A DNA stretch of 33,359 bases from the NCBI GenBank assembly GCA_017446685.1, contig JAFSQI010000029.1, positions 1-33,359 of the forward strand, in the 5' to 3' direction. The notes below the pieces were generated by a model. The model did no database searches. It was not told the origin of the DNA and saw nothing but the letters and a program-made list of their open reading frames with translations. This DNA is from Butyrivibrio sp. (GTDB lineage Bacteria > Bacillota > Clostridia > Lachnospirales > Lachnospiraceae). Shown in pieces: positions 1 to 6,924 of the stretch. A program made the position numbers and the translations under genes. Positions within the stretch are counted from its first letter, which is position 1; each line of letters starts with the position of its first letter.

Positions 1-280
1 CATAATCTGTCTGTACTTTTGCTCTGAGGTTTTCTGTTATCTCGCTCACTGTTTCGTACAAAGGAGTGAGAGCAAGATTTCCTACAACTCCCTTTAAAGC
101 ATGTGCATCTTCAAACGCGCCATCAAGATCGCCCTCTTCCAAAGCCTTTCCCAAAGCTTCAAAACGGTCATCTGAAAGTCCAAGTTCTATCATTTCCAGA
201 TAAAAGTCCTCCATGCCCATACATCTTTCCAAACCTTCATCAACATTCGCTCCCAATTCTCTTAATTTCTCAATATTCAT
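1..280 (-). CDS. Hpt-domain phosphotransfer protein (partial, C-terminus cut by window edge)
   Basis: Translating the minus strand from the ATG at 280-278 gives at least 93 residues beginning MNIEKLRELGANVDEG. The segment around residues 57-69 reads EDAHALKGVVGNL, the classic histidine-phosphotransfer signature, with His60 as the expected phospho-acceptor. Such proteins shuttle phosphate between a histidine kinase and receiver domains in the cytoplasm. The protein is helical, has no membrane segment and starts with the Hpt domain, so it is either a free-standing Hpt or the front of a longer protein beyond the edge. A CheY-like receiver lies just upstream on the same strand, which makes a phosphorelay pair plausible. 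That gene ends in its own terminator, so this one probably has its own promoter; TATAAT-like bases (ATTATA on plus, 332-337) are a weak -10 candidate. The family call is firm; partners are inferred. Confidence 0.85.
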   Translation of the reverse strand, partial: MNIEKLRELGANVDEGLERCMGMEDFYLEMIELGLSDDRFEALGKALEEGDLDGAFEDAHALKGVVGNLALTPLYETVSEITENLRAKVQTDY

Positions 281-453
281 ATTTCTGCATCCTCGATAAA
301 AAGAATATTTATTATTTGACAGATCAAGATAATTATACACAATTCAGACGACAAAATGCGTTATTTTAGTTAAAATATATACTTTTTATAGATAGTTTTT
401 ATTTTGTTCTAATAGAATTTTCATATGGAGGTCGAGGATATTTATGGCAAAAT

Positions 454-484
454 AAAGTGCCAATTCATCACGAATTGGCACTTT
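454..484 (-). terminator. Intrinsic terminator of the receiver gene
   Basis: A perfect 13-bp inverted repeat (arms 454-466 and 472-484, 5-nt loop) overlaps the last codons and stop of the receiver gene. Read on the minus strand, the stem is followed by a U-rich ATTTTG stretch. It should end receiver transcription before the Hpt gene. Confidence 0.75.
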
Positions 485-839
485 CTACACATCTTTTTAT
501 GGCTTCAAGAATGGCAGTCTTGGTATAGGGTTTAGTAACATATTCATCAGCTCCGTGCTGGGCTGCTTCCCTGACTTTTTCGCTCTCGGAATTTGCGGAT
601 AGCATTATAACTTTTGCCAAAGGGTCCTGACTTTTGATAAGCCTTAGCAAATCTATGCCGTTAAGCTGAGGCATGGAAATGTCCAAAATGGTTATTAATG
701 GTGATAAATCAAGGAATTTGTCATATCCTTCTTTGCCATTTTCTGCTTCACCGACAACTTCGTAGCCTTCCATTTCGAGCATGTTTCTCAATAAATTCCG
801 GTTAACAGGCGAGTCATCCACAATAAGTATTCTTGCCAT
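468..839 (-). CDS. Stand-alone CheY-like response regulator receiver
   Basis: The product is 123 residues, exactly one receiver domain with no output domain. The signature residues are present: the acidic pair Asp8-Asp9 (ILIVDDS), phospho-acceptor Asp53 (TILDISMP), Ser81 in the switch position and Lys103 before Pro (VTKPY). It would act by phosphorylation-dependent binding to a partner or as a phosphate relay or sink. A GGAGGG ribosome site sits about 4 nt before the ATG. The next gene on the strand encodes an Hpt protein, the usual partner class. No histidine kinase is in the window, so the input signal is unknown. A second receiver of the same size lies at 14143. Confidence 0.93.
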   Translation of the reverse strand: MARILIVDDSPVNRNLLRNMLEMEGYEVVGEAENGKEGYDKFLDLSPLITILDISMPQLNGIDLLRLIKSQDPLAKVIMLSANSESEKVREAAQHGADEYVTKPYTKTAILEAIKRCVESANS

Positions 840-888
840 TTGATCCCTCCAGCCGCTAAGGCCTCAACAGAATTAGAATTCTCTATTT

Positions 889-918
889 ATTATACCAGAA
901 AAAGCGCCTCAAGCCCAA
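889..918 (-). promoter_or_regulatory. Sigma-A-type promoter for the receiver gene
   Basis: On the minus strand, TTGGGC (918-913), an 18-nt spacer and a perfect TATAAT (894-889) lie 50-80 bases upstream of the receiver start codon. The -10 is consensus; the -35 matches only in part. Confidence 0.5.
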
Positions 919-946
919 ATAAATACTGAGTTTCCGGCACTTTTAT

Positions 947-975
947 AAAAAAAAATCCACGGCAGATGCTGTGGA
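947..975 (-). terminator. Intrinsic terminator downstream of the HU gene
   Basis: Arms 956-963 and 968-975 pair over 8 bp (one G-T wobble) around an AGAT loop. Read on the minus strand the stem is followed at once by nine T (the A run at 947-955). This is a textbook intrinsic terminator for leftward transcription from the HU gene. Confidence 0.8.
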
Positions 976-991
976 CTTTGTCTACAGTCTG

Positions 992-1014
992 AGGACCACG
1001 GAAACCGTGGTCCT
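992..1014 (+). other. Perfect 10-bp stem-loop with a plus-strand T-rich tail
   Basis: Arms AGGACCACGG (992-1001) and CCGTGGTCCT (1005-1014) pair perfectly around an AAA triloop. The T-rich tail (TTCTGTTTTT) follows on the plus strand, the wrong side for the leftward HU gene, which already has a terminator at 947-975. It may be a 3'-end stabiliser of the HU mRNA, or the end of an unseen rightward transcript. No convincing plus-strand gene precedes it. Confidence 0.55.
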
Positions 1015-1089
1015 TTCTGTTTTTATTCATTCGAAAATGAATTGCTGTCGGCATAACCAAATTTATTGGTTATTTCCAGAAAATAAAGA

Positions 1090-1374
1090 TTATTTCTTCT
1101 TTCCGTTTACAGCATCCTTAAGAGCCTTACCAGCCTTGAACTTAGGAACTACAGCAGCAGGAATCTTTATAGCGTCGCCTGTCTGAGGATTTTTACCTGT
1201 TCTAGCTGCTCTCTTAGCAGTCTCAAATGTACCAAACCCAACAAGCTGTACCTTACCCTTTTTCTTAAGTTCCTTAGAAACAGCATCTGTGAGAGCCTTA
1301 ACAGCCTTCTCAGAATCTTTTTTTGAAAGACCGGTCTCTTTTGCAATTGCATCAATGAGTTCTGTCTTATTCAT
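1090..1374 (-). CDS. hup: HU-family histone-like DNA-binding protein
   Basis: The product is 94 residues, the normal length for HU. It starts MNKTELIDAIAKETGLSKKD, has the core GFGTFE turn near residue 46, and carries the DNA-binding arm with ARTGKNPQTGDAIKIPA followed by the FKAGKALKDAV tail. These mark the bacterial HU/IHF family. It acts as a homodimer that bends and compacts DNA in the nucleoid. The ribosome site GGGAGG lies at an ideal distance before the ATG. The gene appears monocistronic, with its own promoter and terminator. The C-terminal KKK is slightly more basic than usual. HU is far more likely than IHF in this lineage. Confidence 0.96.
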   Translation of the reverse strand: MNKTELIDAIAKETGLSKKDSEKAVKALTDAVSKELKKKGKVQLVGFGTFETAKRAARTGKNPQTGDAIKIPAAVVPKFKAGKALKDAVNGKKK

Positions 1375-1418
1375 GGTTTAAAACCTCCCGCAATATAAAT
1401 TTTTAACTACCAAAAAAG

Positions 1419-1447
1419 ATTTTACACCCATTTTATGCACCATACAA
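1419..1447 (-). promoter_or_regulatory. Probable sigma-A-type promoter of hup
   Basis: On the minus strand TTGTAT (1447-1442), a 17-nt spacer and TAAAAT (1424-1419) lie about 45 bases upstream of the HU start codon. Each hexamer has one or two mismatches to consensus. Confidence 0.45.
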
Positions 1448-1528
1448 GTATAAACAAACGTAAAAATAGGAAAAACAACGTGATATTCAGTATTTAAAAA
1501 TATAAATCATATAATTTAAAAATATTAA

Positions 1529-2878
1529 TCACATAGTAGAAACGGTGGATTTGTAAAGCTTTTTAAAAAACAGCGTGGACAATACAAGTGAAACCATTTC
1601 TGCAATAGGAAAAGCAAACCAAACATTTGAAAGAACTCCAGTCTGCGCAAGCAAGTAGGCTGCAGGAATCAAAACAACAAGCTGTCTTCCAACTGAAATA
1701 ATAAGAGAATAAATACTCTTGGAAAATGCCTGGAAGATTGATCCCATAGCAATACAACATCCTGCTAATGGAAAAGATAATGAAATGATTCTAAGGGCAG
1801 GAGAACCAATTTTAATCATTTCATCTGAAGCATTAAAGAAACTAAGTAAAGTACCGGGTATGGTGATAAAGCAGATAGTTCCGGCAACCATAATTGTAAC
1901 GGCAAGAATCAGAGCGAACTGCAATGCTTCTTTAATTCTATCCTTTCTACGAGCGCCATAGTTGTAAGCAAGTACAGGAATCAAACCATTATTGAGTCCG
2001 AATACAGGCATAAAGAAAAAGCTTTGTAATTTGAAATAAACTCCAAATACAGCAGTAGCAGTAGAAGAAAAAGTACCCAAAATAAGGTTCATTAAATAAG
2101 TCATAATAGAGCCAATAGACATCATTAAAATAGATGGAATACCAACATAATAAATACTTTTAACAATATATGCATCGGGGTGAAGAACTCGTTTGATATC
2201 AAGTTTAATGTCAGTATTATATTTTAAATTACAAAATAATCCGATAAAAGAAGCAATTACCTGACCAAATATTGTTGCATAGGCAGCACCTGCAACCCCA
2301 AGCTCAGGAAAAGGTCCTATACCGAAGATTAGAAGAGGATCAAAAATAATATTGATAACAGCACCGGAAACCTGAGAAATCATGCTAAAAAAGGTTTTTC
2401 CGGTAGATTGTAAAAGTCGCTCAAATGTAATCTGAAAAAATACACCAAAAGAGAGGCAACAGATAATTGTAAGATAGCTGGAGCCAAGTGAAGTGATTTC
2501 AGAATTTGAAGTCTGAGTAGCTATAAAGCTCCCTGCAAAAAAAATACCAATAATCAGAAAAATTAAATAATTGAAAAAAGTAAGAAGAAGACCGGTATTT
2601 GCAGCACCATCAGAGGTTTCAAATTTCTTTTCACCAAGAGAACGCGATAATAGGGCATTAATACCTACACCAGTACCGGAACCAAGCGCTATCATCAAAT
2701 TCTGCATTGGAAATGCCAGAGTAACTGCAGTAAGAGCATTTTCACTTATTCTTGCAACAAATATGCTGTCAACTACATTATAAAGAGCCTGAACAAGCAT
2801 TGAAATCATCATTGGAAGTGACATTGTGATAATCAGTTGTTTTATAGGCATGACGCCCATTTTGTTTTCAGTATTCAT
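1529..2878 (-). CDS. MATE-family multidrug efflux transporter
   Basis: From the preferred start the product is about 449 residues, the normal MATE length. It is almost wholly hydrophobic with about 12 membrane segments. The opening region (LIITMSLPMMISMLVQALYNVVDSIFVA) is the typical first MatE helix, and the motif pattern recurs in the second half (IPSILMMSIGSIMTYLMN). MATE proteins export drugs, dyes or metabolites in exchange for Na+ or H+. An upstream ATG at 2893 exists, but only the ATG at 2878 has a well-spaced AAAGGGA ribosome site, so the shorter form is chosen. The gene follows a MerR-family regulator on the same strand by about 76 bases, the usual drug-sensing pump arrangement. The substrate cannot be read from sequence. 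No clear terminator was seen after it. Confidence 0.93.
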   Translation of the reverse strand: MNTENKMGVMPIKQLIITMSLPMMISMLVQALYNVVDSIFVARISENALTAVTLAFPMQNLMIALGSGTGVGINALLSRSLGEKKFETSDGAANTGLLLTFFNYLIFLIIGIFFAGSFIATQTSNSEITSLGSSYLTIICCLSFGVFFQITFERLLQSTGKTFFSMISQVSGAVINIIFDPLLIFGIGPFPELGVAGAAYATIFGQVIASFIGLFCNLKYNTDIKLDIKRVLHPDAYIVKSIYYVGIPSILMMSIGSIMTYLMNLILGTFSSTATAVFGVYFKLQSFFFMPVFGLNNGLIPVLAYNYGARRKDRIKEALQFALILAVTIMVAGTICFITIPGTLLSFFNASDEMIKIGSPALRIISLSFPLAGCCIAMGSIFQAFSKSIYSLIISVGRQLVVLIPAAYLLAQTGVLSNVWFAFPIAEMVSLVLSTLFFKKLYKSTVSTM

Positions 2879-2954
2879 AAAAATCCCTTTCATTGGTGAA
2901 AAATAGAGTCGAAAAAAAAGTATATCATGAAATATATATATTATCCAGTATCAA

Positions 2955-3806
2955 CTATTCAAGTGGCTCAACACAAATAATCATATATTTGGAGTAAGTG
3001 TGTTGCTCCTCTTTTCCGTACAAATTAATAAGGCTTATTACATATAAATCAGAACAGGCTTTTAGTCTGTTCTTTTTTATAAATGAAACAATTTTTTTGT
3101 AAAACTTATCAATATCAGTAGCTGAGCTGTCAACATAGCAGCAGATAGCAGTAATACCTGGGAGTTGGAAGGTGTCGACATTATCAGCAGGAAGAAGAGA
3201 GAGACTTACAATGCTGTTATAGACATAGTGTCTTTTTAGAAGATCATCATAGCTGATTGTTATACCTGTTGGAAAGGCAGAAAGACTTGCCTGCTCGCGG
3301 GATTTCGAAAGATGTATGGAAAGATCTTTGGCGATATCAGCAGTGTGATGGGCATGATCTTTATCTTTTATCATAGTCTGGGTGACACTTATAACCGGTA
3401 TCTGATCGATGAAAGGAACGCCCATTTTGTGCAGCTCAAATTTTCCCAAAAACCACATTCCCAGATGAAGAGCACTGATTTTCTTGTTGATAAGATATAG
3501 CTCTTGCTGCATTTCAAGAATTTTTGAATTGGCGAGTTTTTCTATGCTTTCCCTGGATGAATTATGAATAAGATCACTGATTTCTTTAATAGAGCAGCCA
3601 GCCTGTCTCATTGTGCTGATAAAGAAAAATGAACTTATCTGAGAGGCGGAATAGTAATGATAGCCATTATTAGGATCAATTCTTGGCGCAATAATGTTTT
3701 GCTCATAATAAAAACGAAGAGTATCCCTAGTGGTGCCACATAGTTTTGCAAACTGACTGACGGTGAGGGTATATTCTTTTTCCTGATTTCTAAAATCTTC
3801 TGACAT
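2955..3806 (-). CDS. MerR-family transcriptional regulator with ligand-sensing C-terminal domain
   Basis: The product is about 283 residues. Residues ~12-80 form a MerR winged helix: TLTVSQFAKLCGTTRDTLR, then YYEQNIIAP and NGYHYYS. A short coiled coil (~88-115) leads to a C-terminal half that resembles small-molecule-binding GyrI/BmrR-type domains. No conserved metal-binding cysteine pattern is seen, which argues for an organic ligand. The ATG at 3806 sits 11 nt after GAGG; a TTG at 3815 is only 2 nt from it and was rejected. The gene precedes the MATE pump on the same strand and is divergent from the fatty-acid operon. The intervening DNA carries a MerR-style promoter facing that operon. Whether it controls the pump, lipid synthesis or both is unresolved. 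Confidence 0.9.
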   Translation of the reverse strand: MSEDFRNQEKEYTLTVSQFAKLCGTTRDTLRFYYEQNIIAPRIDPNNGYHYYSASQISSFFFISTMRQAGCSIKEISDLIHNSSRESIEKLANSKILEMQQELYLINKKISALHLGMWFLGKFELHKMGVPFIDQIPVISVTQTMIKDKDHAHHTADIAKDLSIHLSKSREQASLSAFPTGITISYDDLLKRHYVYNSIVSLSLLPADNVDTFQLPGITAICCYVDSSATDIDKFYKKIVSFIKKNRLKACSDLYVISLINLYGKEEQHTYSKYMIICVEPLE

Positions 3807-3843
3807 TGTTTTCAAAACCTCTGAAATAGAATGAATTTATATA

Positions 3844-3874
3844 TTGACATGGGGGTAAGCCCCAAGTTTATTGT
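3844..3874 (+). promoter_or_regulatory. Rightward promoter with MerR-type 19-bp spacer and dyad, upstream of the fatty-acid operon
   Basis: TTGACA (3844-3849) and TATTGT (3869-3874) are separated by 19 bp. Ordinary promoters prefer 17; MerR-family regulators bind and untwist promoters with 19-20 bp spacers. Inside the spacer is a dyad TGGGG-N5-CCCCA (3850-3864), where MerR dimers bind. It points toward acpP, whose ATG is about 60 bases on. Binding is inferred. Confidence 0.6.
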
Positions 3875-3897
3875 AACAAAGAAAAGTAATTTGACAA
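3870..3897 (-). promoter_or_regulatory. Leftward promoter for the MerR-MATE operon
   Basis: On the minus strand TTGTCA (3897-3892), a 16-nt spacer and TACAAT (3875-3870) make a good sigma-A promoter. Its -10 overlaps the -10 of the opposing rightward promoter, and its start would fall near the dyad. RNA polymerase could not easily occupy both at once, so the two operons may be switched against each other. Confidence 0.55.
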
Positions 3898-3934
3898 GCC
3901 AAAAAAAGTATATAAAACAAAGGAGAAAAAGAAA

Positions 3935-4162
3935 ATGAAGGACATTAAAGGAACAATTGTAAGAATAATTGCAGAATATCTTGATAAGGAAGAGTCTGAA
4001 ATTTCATCAGCCAGTACATTTACAGAAATAGGACTTGATTCTTTGGATATTATGGAGCTTGTAATGCAGATGCAGGAAGAGCTTGATTGCAAGATTGAAC
4101 TTTCTCAGGAAATTACAACAATAGATAAGCTTGTAGAGCATATTCAGCAGAGCAACAGCTAA
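3935..4162 (+). CDS. acpP: Acyl carrier protein
   Basis: The product is 75 residues, acidic and helical, with the invariant phosphopantetheine site GLDSLD; Ser36 is the attachment residue. ACP carries the growing acyl chain between the enzymes encoded downstream. AAAGGAG lies about 9 nt before the ATG. It is the first gene of the fatty-acid operon and is followed after 38 bases by fabK. The SxFxEIGLDSLDIMELVMQMQEE context matches primary-metabolism ACPs rather than carriers of peptide synthetases. No ACP synthase is in the window. Confidence 0.96.
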   Translation: MKDIKGTIVRIIAEYLDKEESEISSASTFTEIGLDSLDIMELVMQMQEELDCKIELSQEITTIDKLVEHIQQSNS

Positions 4163-4200
4163 TATCCTTGCTTTAAGCATAAAACGGTGGAGGAGATAAG

Positions 4201-5136
4201 ATGAGTAATAACGTAATATGCGAAATGCTGGGAATACGTTATCCGGTCTTTCAGGGAGGAATGGCCTGGATTGCAGATGCTGAACTGGCAGCTGCTGTCT
4301 CTAATGCAGGAGGACTTGGACTTATTGCTGCGATGAATTCAAATGGCGAGCAATTAAGAGAACAGATAAAAAAGGCAAAAGAACTTACAGATAAACCGTT
4401 TGGAGTAAATCTTATGCTTATGAGCCCCTACATTGAAGAAGCAGTACAGGTTGTATGTGAGGAAAAAATAGCAATAGTTACAACAGGAGCCGGCAATCCG
4501 GCACGATTCATGGAACAGCTCAAGCAGGCAAATGTCAAGGTAATATGCGTGGTTGCAAGTGTTGCACTTGCCATTATGGTTGAAAGAATGGGAGCAAGCG
4601 CTGTAATCGCGGAAGGATGTGAATCAGGGGGGCATGTAGGCGATACAACAACTATGGCACTGGTGCCTCAGGTCGTTGATGCTGTAAAAATTCCTGTAAT
4701 TGCTGCAGGTGGTATAGCTGACGGAAGAGGAATGGCTGCTGCTTATATGCTTGGTGCAAAGGCAGTGCAGATGGGAACAAGATTCCTTACAGCCAAAGAA
4801 TGCAATGTACATGAGAACTACAAAAAGAAGGTTTTGGCAGCTAAAGACCGTGACACTATTGTTACCGGAAAAAGTCTTGGTCATCCCGTAAGAGCTCTTA
4901 AAAACCGTATGACAAGGGAATTTCAGGAAAAAGAAGCTTCACCTTTAACAACTCCTGAAGAACTTGAAAAAATGGGGGCAGGAGCTTTAAGAAAAGCGGC
5001 AATTGAGGGAGATGTGAAATACGGTTCATGTATGTGTGGGCAGATTGCCGGTCTTGTTAATAGTGAAAACACATGCAAAGAAATAATTGAAGGAATCTGT
5101 AGAGATGCTGAAAAAATCATGACTTCTTGCGGGTAA
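4201..5136 (+). CDS. fabK: Enoyl-ACP reductase II (FMN-dependent)
   Basis: The product is 311 residues, normal for FabK. It begins with the nitronate monooxygenase-like TIM-barrel signature (GIRYPVFQGGMAWIAD, then NAGGLGLIA), and has the flavin phosphate-binding loops IAAGGIADGRGMAAA and GAKAVQMGTRFL. ESGGHVGD places His145 where FabK has its catalytic histidine. It reduces trans-2-enoyl-ACP with NAD(P)H, the last step of each elongation cycle. FabK replaces FabI in many Firmicutes and is insensitive to triclosan. Position between acpP and fabD supports FabK over other nitronate monooxygenase relatives. Its stop codon lies inside the first of four hairpins. Confidence 0.95.
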   Translation: MSNNVICEMLGIRYPVFQGGMAWIADAELAAAVSNAGGLGLIAAMNSNGEQLREQIKKAKELTDKPFGVNLMLMSPYIEEAVQVVCEEKIAIVTTGAGNPARFMEQLKQANVKVICVVASVALAIMVERMGASAVIAEGCESGGHVGDTTTMALVPQVVDAVKIPVIAAGGIADGRGMAAAYMLGAKAVQMGTRFLTAKECNVHENYKKKVLAAKDRDTIVTGKSLGHPVRALKNRMTREFQEKEASPLTTPEELEKMGAGALRKAAIEGDVKYGSCMCGQIAGLVNSENTCKEIIEGICRDAEKIMTSCG

Positions 5137-5233
5137 AGGAGAAACTTGCCCGCAAGAATCTGGCTTCGCCAGATACGCTTTTATCTATAGATAAAAGCTA
5201 GTCCAGTACGGTTTTAAAGAAAACTGATTTTTT
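5124..5233 (+). other. Four consecutive stem-loops filling the fabK-fabD gap
   Basis: Hairpin 1 has arms 5124-5136 and 5146-5158 (13 bp, one wobble) and contains the fabK stop codon. Hairpin 2 spans 5158-5174 (7 bp, TTC loop). Hairpin 3 is a perfect 22-base palindrome at 5177-5198. Hairpin 4 pairs 5209-5215 with 5220-5226 (one wobble) and is followed by TTTTTT at 5228-5233, the form of a weak intrinsic terminator. The fabD ribosome site follows directly. This could be a partial terminator, an RNA processing site or a stabiliser that sets different levels of upstream and downstream genes. Confidence 0.7.
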
Positions 5234-5255
5234 AGAAATTATTGAGGAGAGAGGA

Positions 5256-6191
5256 ATGGGAAAAATCGCTTTTTTGTTTGATGGACAAGGGAGTCAGTAT
5301 CCCGGAATGGGAAAAGAGCTTTTTGAGTCTGTTGATAATATACATAATTTCTACGGAGTGGCAGAGGCTATAAGACCGGGGACACTTGGACAGATGTTTG
5401 CCGGAACGGAAGATGAATTAAAGCAGACTGATAATGCTCAGCCCTGCCTCTTTCTTGCAGATCTTGCAGGGGCAATGGCACTTGAAAAAAATGGAATAAA
5501 ACCTGATGCGGTTGCAGGTTTTTCTCTTGGAGAGACTGTGGCGTTAACAGTTGCAGGTGTTCTTGAAAAAGAACAGGCGTTTAAGCTTGTATGCAAGCGC
5601 GGAGAGCTGATGCAGAATGCTGCAAAAAAGCATGCCGGAAAAATGCTTGCAGTTCTAAAAACGAACCCTGAAGAATTAAAAAAATATTGCGATGAAACTG
5701 AAGTTTACCCGGTTAATTACAACTGTCCCGGACAGATAGTAGTTTCCGGTGAAGAAGAGAATATAAACAAGCTAAAAGATCTTTTGACAGAAAAGAAAAT
5801 CAGATTTATGGAGCTTGCAGTAGGTGGGCCTTTTCATACGCCATATATGAAAGAGGCATCAGCAGAACTAAAAAAGGAGCTACAATTAAATAAGCTATAT
5901 AACATAAATAAAACATATATACCGTTATATTCAAATAAAACCGCAAAACCCTATTCTGAAGACGTAGAAGAGATGATTGATGTCTTTTCTGAGCAGATTT
6001 CAAACAGCGTCAGATGGGAAGAAACCCTGCTTAACATGGCAAAAGACGGAGTGGATACATTTATAGAATGCGGCCCCGGTAAGACTTTAGCAGGATTTGT
6101 AAAACGAACTGTCGAAGGCGCGAAAATTTACAATGTAAGTGATAACAAATCATTACAGAAAGCTATTGAGGAACTGAAAAAAGATGCTTAA
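5256..6191 (+). CDS. fabD: Malonyl-CoA:ACP transacylase
   Basis: The product is 311 residues, typical for FabD. It has the opening GQGSQ (residues 10-14), the nucleophile elbow GFSLGE with Ser90, and GPFHTPYM with His194 completing the catalytic pair. It transfers malonyl from CoA to ACP, feeding every elongation round. A GAGGAGAGAGG ribosome site precedes the ATG after the hairpin cluster. The gene overlaps the start of fabG by 8 bases, so translation of the two is probably coupled. Confidence 0.96.
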   Translation: MGKIAFLFDGQGSQYPGMGKELFESVDNIHNFYGVAEAIRPGTLGQMFAGTEDELKQTDNAQPCLFLADLAGAMALEKNGIKPDAVAGFSLGETVALTVAGVLEKEQAFKLVCKRGELMQNAAKKHAGKMLAVLKTNPEELKKYCDETEVYPVNYNCPGQIVVSGEEENINKLKDLLTEKKIRFMELAVGGPFHTPYMKEASAELKKELQLNKLYNINKTYIPLYSNKTAKPYSEDVEEMIDVFSEQISNSVRWEETLLNMAKDGVDTFIECGPGKTLAGFVKRTVEGAKIYNVSDNKSLQKAIEELKKDA

Positions 6192-6924
6192 CGGAAAAAA
6201 TGCTGTGATCACGGGGGGAACAAGGGGAATCGGCAAGGCTATTGCACTGGAATTTGCCGAAAATGGAGCAAATCTTGCGATAATTGCGACAAAAGACAAC
6301 GAAAATGCAAAAAATACAATTAAAGAACTTGAGAGCATTGGAGTTAAAGCAGAGTTATTTGTATGTAATATAAGAAATTCGCAGGATGTTGAAAAAACAA
6401 GCGAAGAAATTTTAAAAGAATTCGGGAAAATCGATATTCTTGTTAATAATACAGGGGTAACAAAAGATAATCTTTTACCAAACCTTAGCGTTAGTGACAT
6501 AGATGATGTCATAGACATAAATCTTAAGGGCTGTATGTTGATGACAAGGGCTTTTGTGAGAAACTTCGTCAGAAACAGGAGTGGAAATATTATAAATATA
6601 AGTTCAGTTGTGGGGCTTATGGGGAATAAGGGACAAACAAATTATGCAGCATCCAAGGCAGGAGTTGTAGGCTTTACCAAGGCAGTTGCAAAAGAATACG
6701 GAAGAAAAAATATTAGATGTAATGCCATTGCACCGGGGTATATTGCTACAGAGATGACGGATGCACTTACTAACGAGCAAAAAGAGGAAATACAAAAGCA
6801 AATTCCTCTTTGCAAATTAGGAAGTGCTGAGGATGTAGCAAAGCTTGCAGCTTTTTTGGCTGATGATGCATCAAGATATATAACCGGCGAGGTAATCAAG
6901 GTTGATGGAGGAATGTATGTGTAG
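6184..6924 (+). CDS. fabG: 3-oxoacyl-ACP reductase
   Basis: The product is 246 residues, a classical short-chain dehydrogenase. The NADPH-binding TGGTRGIGKA is at residues 10-19, and the catalytic set is Ser140/141, Tyr154 and Lys158 (YAASK). The usual NNAG motif reads NNTG here (88-91), a mild change. It reduces 3-oxoacyl-ACP to 3-hydroxyacyl-ACP. It overlaps fabD by 8 bases and fabF by 8 bases, placing it inside a translationally coupled block. The operon context separates it from the many similar sugar and steroid dehydrogenases. Confidence 0.96.
   Translation: MLNGKNAVITGGTRGIGKAIALEFAENGANLAIIATKDNENAKNTIKELESIGVKAELFVCNIRNSQDVEKTSEEILKEFGKIDILVNNTGVTKDNLLPNLSVSDIDDVIDINLKGCMLMTRAFVRNFVRNRSGNIINISSVVGLMGNKGQTNYAASKAGVVGFTKAVAKEYGRKNIRCNAIAPGYIATEMTDALTNEQKEEIQKQIPLCKLGSAEDVAKLAAFLADDASRYITGEVIKVDGGMYV

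Noticed and set aside
103-369. 88-residue plus-strand ORF at the left end
   Set aside because: It is the antisense shadow of the Hpt gene and its leader, with no ribosome site and an unlikely composition.
971-1186. 71-residue plus-strand ORF over the hup 3' end
   Set aside because: It runs antisense into hup, crosses a perfect hairpin and has no ribosome site.
3891-3916. A second rightward promoter TTGACA ... TATAAA before acpP
   Set aside because: The spacer is only 14 nt, too short for a sigma-A promoter; TTGACA here is better explained as the reverse of the leftward -35.
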